The translations under genes and the position numbers were made by a program. A stretch of DNA of 16,631 bases from the NCBI GenBank assembly GCA_910578035.1, contig CAJTOB010000063.1, forward strand, positions 1 to 16,631. Direction: 5' to 3'. The stretch comes from an uncultured Muribaculaceae bacterium. GTDB lineage: Bacteria > Bacteroidota > Bacteroidia > Bacteroidales > Muribaculaceae. Under the pieces are notes generated by a model. It had not been told where the DNA came from and searched no databases. It saw only the letters and a program-made list of their open reading frames with translations. Of the stretch, positions 14,570 through 16,631 are shown piece after piece (positions within the stretch are counted from its first letter, which is position 1; each line of letters starts with the position of its first letter).

Positions 14570-15305
14570 ATGAACTTATTTGATAAAGAGAGATATACTT
14601 TTGCCGACATTCAATATTTAATCGATAATGGGGTTGAAGAATCCATTCACCTCGATTTCAAGGCCGCAGGTGCTCTTGCAAAAGATGATAAAAAGAAAAA
14701 CGAAATAGCCAAAGATGTGTCGGCATTTGCCAATTCAGATGGTGGAATAATAATCTACGGAATAAGTGAGAGCGGATATAAGGCAGATTCATTTTCGTTT
14801 GTGGATGGCGATGTTTTTACCAAAGAATGGTTAGAGCAAATTATAAACTCCAACATTCAGAAACGAATCAACAATATCAGAATCATTCCTCTTCGTCAAG
14901 ATGGAGACATAAAACGGACTGTGTATATAGTTAAAATACCGAGCGGATGGTAGATTTAGAAAATATAGTTTTGTCGTTCAAGTTCATAATGAAAGTCAAG
15001 TGACGGAATTATTATACAAACTTAACGGTTATATAAATAATCGCTATGTTTCCCGATATAATGTCAAATGGCGCTTAAATCAAGGACGTATTGATACGAC
15101 TGAACTTTACGAGGACAGATTAAAAATATCCGATATGGGAACTTTACCATTATTTCCTAACGAGGCGATTGATATGATGAGAATTTATATTGAAGTTCCT
15201 GTTTCGAAGGTACGTTCATTTGTCGAAGAGGCCAAGATTGAATTAGCACTTTTTTATGATAATGCTGTAGATACACGACATTTCTATGTCAGAGACTATA
15301 TTTAA
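14570..15305 (+). pseudogene. AlbA_2 (Schlafen-like) domain protein, broken by an internal deletion/frameshift
   Basis: The first part (14570-14953, 127 residues) is an AlbA_2 domain: ESIHLDFKAAGALAKDDKKKNEIAKDVSAFANSDGGIIIYGISE, with the usual E/D-x-K and N-S-x-G-G motifs, then VYIVKIPSG. In full proteins KIP is followed by about ten residues and then DGRFYKR. Here a stop (TAG, 14951-14953) intervenes, while another frame picks up DGRFRKYSFVVQVHNESQ at about 14946 and continues to a stop at 15303-15305. That second part has a plausible C-terminal domain with IYIEVPVSKVRSFVEEAKIE. A deletion between the two that lost both residues and frame is the simplest explanation. The gene starts 40 bp after Fic. 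AlbA_2 proteins are variously annotated as DNA-binding or as ATP-dependent regulators and are frequent in defence neighbourhoods. This copy is probably inactive unless the first fragment still works alone. Confidence 0.75.
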
Positions 15306-15391
15306 CCATAGTAATCTTCAACAACCATCAGAAAGCGCATTTTTTATTGGCTGCTACATTCGGATACTATAATGCTGTTGAACTATTGCCA

Positions 15392-15420
15392 CTATACTTG
15401 ATACAAGTTATTGAGTATAG
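15392..15420. repeat. Stem-loop, 11-bp stem with two G-T pairs
   Basis: CTATACT at the left pairs with AGTATAG at the right. The stem is extended inward by TGAT/ATTG, which includes two wobble pairs, leaving the loop ACAAGTT. It shares the ATACAAGT string with the left-flank dyad at 308-315, so it may be a related recombinase site. No T-run follows. Confidence 0.35.
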
Positions 15421-15470
15421 CAATAGGATTACAAGTAAACTTATGCAGTAAAATGATAGAAATAGAGAAT

Positions 15471-15740
15471 GCAGCGAAAAGAGAAAATATGCAGTGAACT
15501 TTTCTTCTCTTTTGGCTGTATGTTTGACGAATCGTCAGGTTGTGGAAATGCGTTGAAAATTCAGTTTAGTTTGTGCATTAGCCTTATATATGCTAAATCA
15601 AAGTAAACTATATTCAGGTAGGCATATTTGCCTTTCCATATGCCTCTGGTTTTATAGAAACAACTACCTTTGCGGAGAACACAAGTTTCAATGAAGATAT
15701 GAGGTAGAGACCACAGCCCGTCCTTTTCTCTTTTGGCTGC
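15471..15740. repeat. Three copies of a 15-bp motif, GCAGCsAAAAGAGAA
   Basis: GCAGCGAAAAGAGAA lies at 15471-15485 on the plus strand. The motif appears on the minus strand at 15505-15519 (ACAGCCAAAAGAGAA) and again at 15726-15740 (GCAGCCAAAAGAGAA). Copies 1 and 2 form an inverted repeat; copies 2 and 3 form a direct repeat, sharing 14 exact bases, 221 bp apart. Function is unknown; they could be remnants of insertion-sequence ends or protein-binding sites. Confidence 0.5.
15620..15645. repeat. Perfect 8-bp inverted repeat
   Basis: AGGCATAT (15620-15627) and ATATGCCT (15638-15645) are exact reverse complements with a 10-nt spacer. A TTTTA follows shortly after. It could be a weak terminator or a protein-binding dyad. 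Confidence 0.3.
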
Positions 15741-15973
15741 AACAATTCATGGATGAGCCATCGAATGATATTCTTCATATGAGAGATTGATAGTCGGAAA
15801 GCTGCTTTGAGAAACACTTTGAATGCGACCAAGTGCAAGAGATGAAACTAAGTGAAATGTGAAAAGCGCAGAATCGCTTAAATTATTGATTTTGTTCCTG
15901 TCTTGTTTCCTTAATGAGATACACACAAATCTATTGTGTTGATATACAGCATATAGTATATATGTCTTACAAC

Positions 15974-15986
15974 ATTTACCAGATTT
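15974..15986. repeat. Candidate right attachment core, 13-bp direct repeat copy 2
   Basis: ATTTACCAGATTT is identical to 350-362. If the pair is real, the resident chromosome resumes here, about 250 bp before the DUF3109-family start. Confidence 0.3.
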
Positions 15987-16198
15987 CCTATCAAGGACAA
16001 AAGCTAAACACTTTCATCAATATGTCTGCCGGAAGCCATGCTCCCGACACCGACAAAGATAGAAAATGTTTCGCAGCGAACACTCGTTTGGGGTATTGCA
16101 CCGACAAATTTCGGCCAAACTTTTTGAAATCTCGCTATTGAACCGAAACTATGTTCGGCGTATGTTTACCGGACGGGGGCGATTTGAGGAAGAAACTT

Positions 16199-16206
16199 TA
16201 TCTTTG
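16199..16206 (+). promoter_or_regulatory. Probable -7 element of the DUF3109-family gene
   Basis: TATCTTTG fits TAnnTTTG exactly and lies 28 bp before the ATG. The nearest TTTG upstream (16183-16186) is closer than the usual spacing, so the -33 element is unclear. Confidence 0.45.
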
Positions 16207-16234
16207 TCTCATACATCACGGGAATGGTTCTGAA

Positions 16235-16631
16235 ATGATACAGATAGACGATAAAATCATCAGTTTGGAGCTCTTTACGGCTCGTTTTTGTTGCGATCTG
16301 GGGGCATGCCGCGGGGAGTGTTGTGTGGAGGGTAATGCGGGGGCTCCGCTCGATGCGGAGGAGGTGGCGGAGTTGGAAAACGAGTGGGAGCACTATGCGC
16401 CGTACATGACGCAGGAGGGGATCGGGGTGGTGGAGCGGATAGGGGTGGCGGTGACGGACGAAGAGGGTGATCTCACGACGCCGCTGGTCGCGGCCGGGGC
16501 GGAGTGTGTTTATGCGATCCGGGAGAACGGGGTGACATGGTGTGCGATCGAAAAGGCGTGGCGGGAGGGCCGCACGCTGTTCCGAAAACCGATTTCGTGT
16601 CATCTTTATCCGATTCGGCTGGTGAGGCTCT
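16235..16631 (+). CDS. DUF3109-family cysteine-rich protein, partial (C-terminus beyond window)
   Basis: The first 132 codons are present. The start reads MIQIDDKIISLELFTARFCC, followed by DLGACRGECCVEGNAGAPL. This dense cysteine cluster (C19, C20, C25, C29, C30) followed by further Cys at AECVYAI, TWCAIEKAW and ISCHLYPIR matches DUF3109. That family is conserved in Bacteroidetes and resembles the YkgJ-type zinc or iron-sulfur binding proteins. Function is unknown; metal binding is inferred from the cysteines. The gene is markedly more GC-rich than the DNA just upstream, so it probably belongs to the resident chromosome. It has its own likely promoter. Confidence 0.9.
   Translation, partial: MIQIDDKIISLELFTARFCCDLGACRGECCVEGNAGAPLDAEEVAELENEWEHYAPYMTQEGIGVVERIGVAVTDEEGDLTTPLVAAGAECVYAIRENGVTWCAIEKAWREGRTLFRKPISCHLYPIRLVRL

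Larger units (their letters stand above)
350..15986. mobile_element. Putative integrated element bounded by a 13-bp direct repeat
   Basis: The proposed element starts just before an integrase gene and ends in a repeat-rich gene-free stretch. It carries efflux genes, an HU-like protein, and a cluster of XRE, DUF3800, Fic and AlbA_2 genes. No relaxase, conjugation or replication gene is visible, so it would be a passive or mobilisable island rather than a complete conjugative element. Base composition varies along it: the efflux operon is fairly GC-rich, whereas the XRE-DUF3800 segment is strongly AT-rich. This suggests it was assembled from more than one source. The integrase is interrupted, so the element is probably fixed. 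The boundaries rest only on the 13-bp repeat and are uncertain. Confidence 0.3.
15306..16234. other. Gene-free, repeat-rich right flank
   Basis: No intact gene is recognised in about 930 bp. It contains a stem-loop (15392-15420), three copies of a 15-bp motif (15471-15740), an 8-bp perfect inverted repeat (15620-15645), a promoter-like TACCTTTG (15665-15672), and the second copy of the 13-bp direct repeat (15974-15986). It also holds a CCGAA/TTCGG hairpin (16144-16159) and the probable promoter of the next gene. A minus-strand open frame at 15614-15838 (SISHMKNIIRWLIHELLQPK) might be a decayed transposase piece, but I cannot name the family. The stretch looks like the worn end of a mobile element. 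Confidence 0.5.

Noticed and set aside
15471..15740. CRISPR array
   Set aside because: The three motif copies are short, in mixed orientation and unevenly spaced, with no cas genes in the window.
15614..15838. Minus-strand 74-codon frame, possible transposase remnant
   Set aside because: Some resemblance to transposase-like sequence, but no catalytic motif or complete inverted-repeat pair; too weak to annotate as an insertion sequence.
15914..16141. Plus-strand 75-codon frame before the DUF3109-family gene
   Set aside because: No recognisable motif, odd composition, and it spans the candidate attachment core; probably not a gene.
16166..16603. Minus-strand 145-codon frame opposite the DUF3109-family gene
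   Set aside because: Arg/His/Pro-rich antisense shadow of a GC-rich gene with a clear cysteine signature on the plus strand.

Overview
The window looks like an accessory (integrative) region in a Bacteroidales chromosome. Alistipes or a relative is plausible, but I cannot name a species. The clues are a Bacteroides-type tyrosine integrase, start sites with weak or absent Shine-Dalgarno sequences, TAnnTTTG-like -7 promoter elements, and lipoprotein membrane-fusion and outer-membrane factors of the Bacteroidales RND type. The GC-rich DUF3109-family gene at the right edge (from 16235) and the secreted-protein gene cut by the left edge (138-1, minus strand) look like resident genes flanking inserted DNA.

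Layout. (1) 1-138: N-terminus of an exported protein, minus strand. (2) 139-577: AT-rich, repeat-bearing, no gene. (3) 578-1711: a tyrosine integrase interrupted by one in-frame TGA that replaces the glycine just before the first catalytic arginine. (4) 1712-2167: non-coding, with several inverted repeats and one convincing terminator. (5) 2168-10143: an AraC-family regulator divergent from a tightly packed four-gene efflux operon: membrane-fusion lipoprotein, RND pump, TolC-like lipoprotein and MATE exporter. The divergent control region carries two tandem copies of an ATACCGyAACAG motif exactly 21 bp apart and a third partial copy over the probable araC promoter. (6) 10181-11356: a divergent HU/IHF-like protein and an unrecognised gene split by a frameshift at a T7 run. 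(7) 11357-11849: non-coding, with strong hairpins and a promoter. (8) 11850-14529: an AT-rich, tightly spaced cluster of XRE-type regulator, 56-aa protein, DUF3800 protein with C-terminal extension, and Fic protein. (9) 14570-15305: a broken AlbA_2 (Schlafen-like) gene. (10) 15306-16234: non-coding and repeat-rich. (11) 16235-end: DUF3109-family protein.

How it works together. The efflux half is a self-contained export module. The AraC-type protein probably controls the operon through the tandem sites. The MATE protein could move compounds across the inner membrane, and the RND tripartite pump moves them across the outer membrane. The right half looks like a small defence or toxin-antitoxin-like island: a repressor-like XRE protein, a small protein, a putative RNase H-fold DUF3800 protein and a Fic AMP-transferase. 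A 13-bp direct repeat at 350-362 and 15974-15986 is a candidate attachment-site pair, which would make most of the window one integrated element whose integrase is now disabled.

Limits. All family calls come from reading motifs by eye. No alignment, profile search or folding calculation was run.
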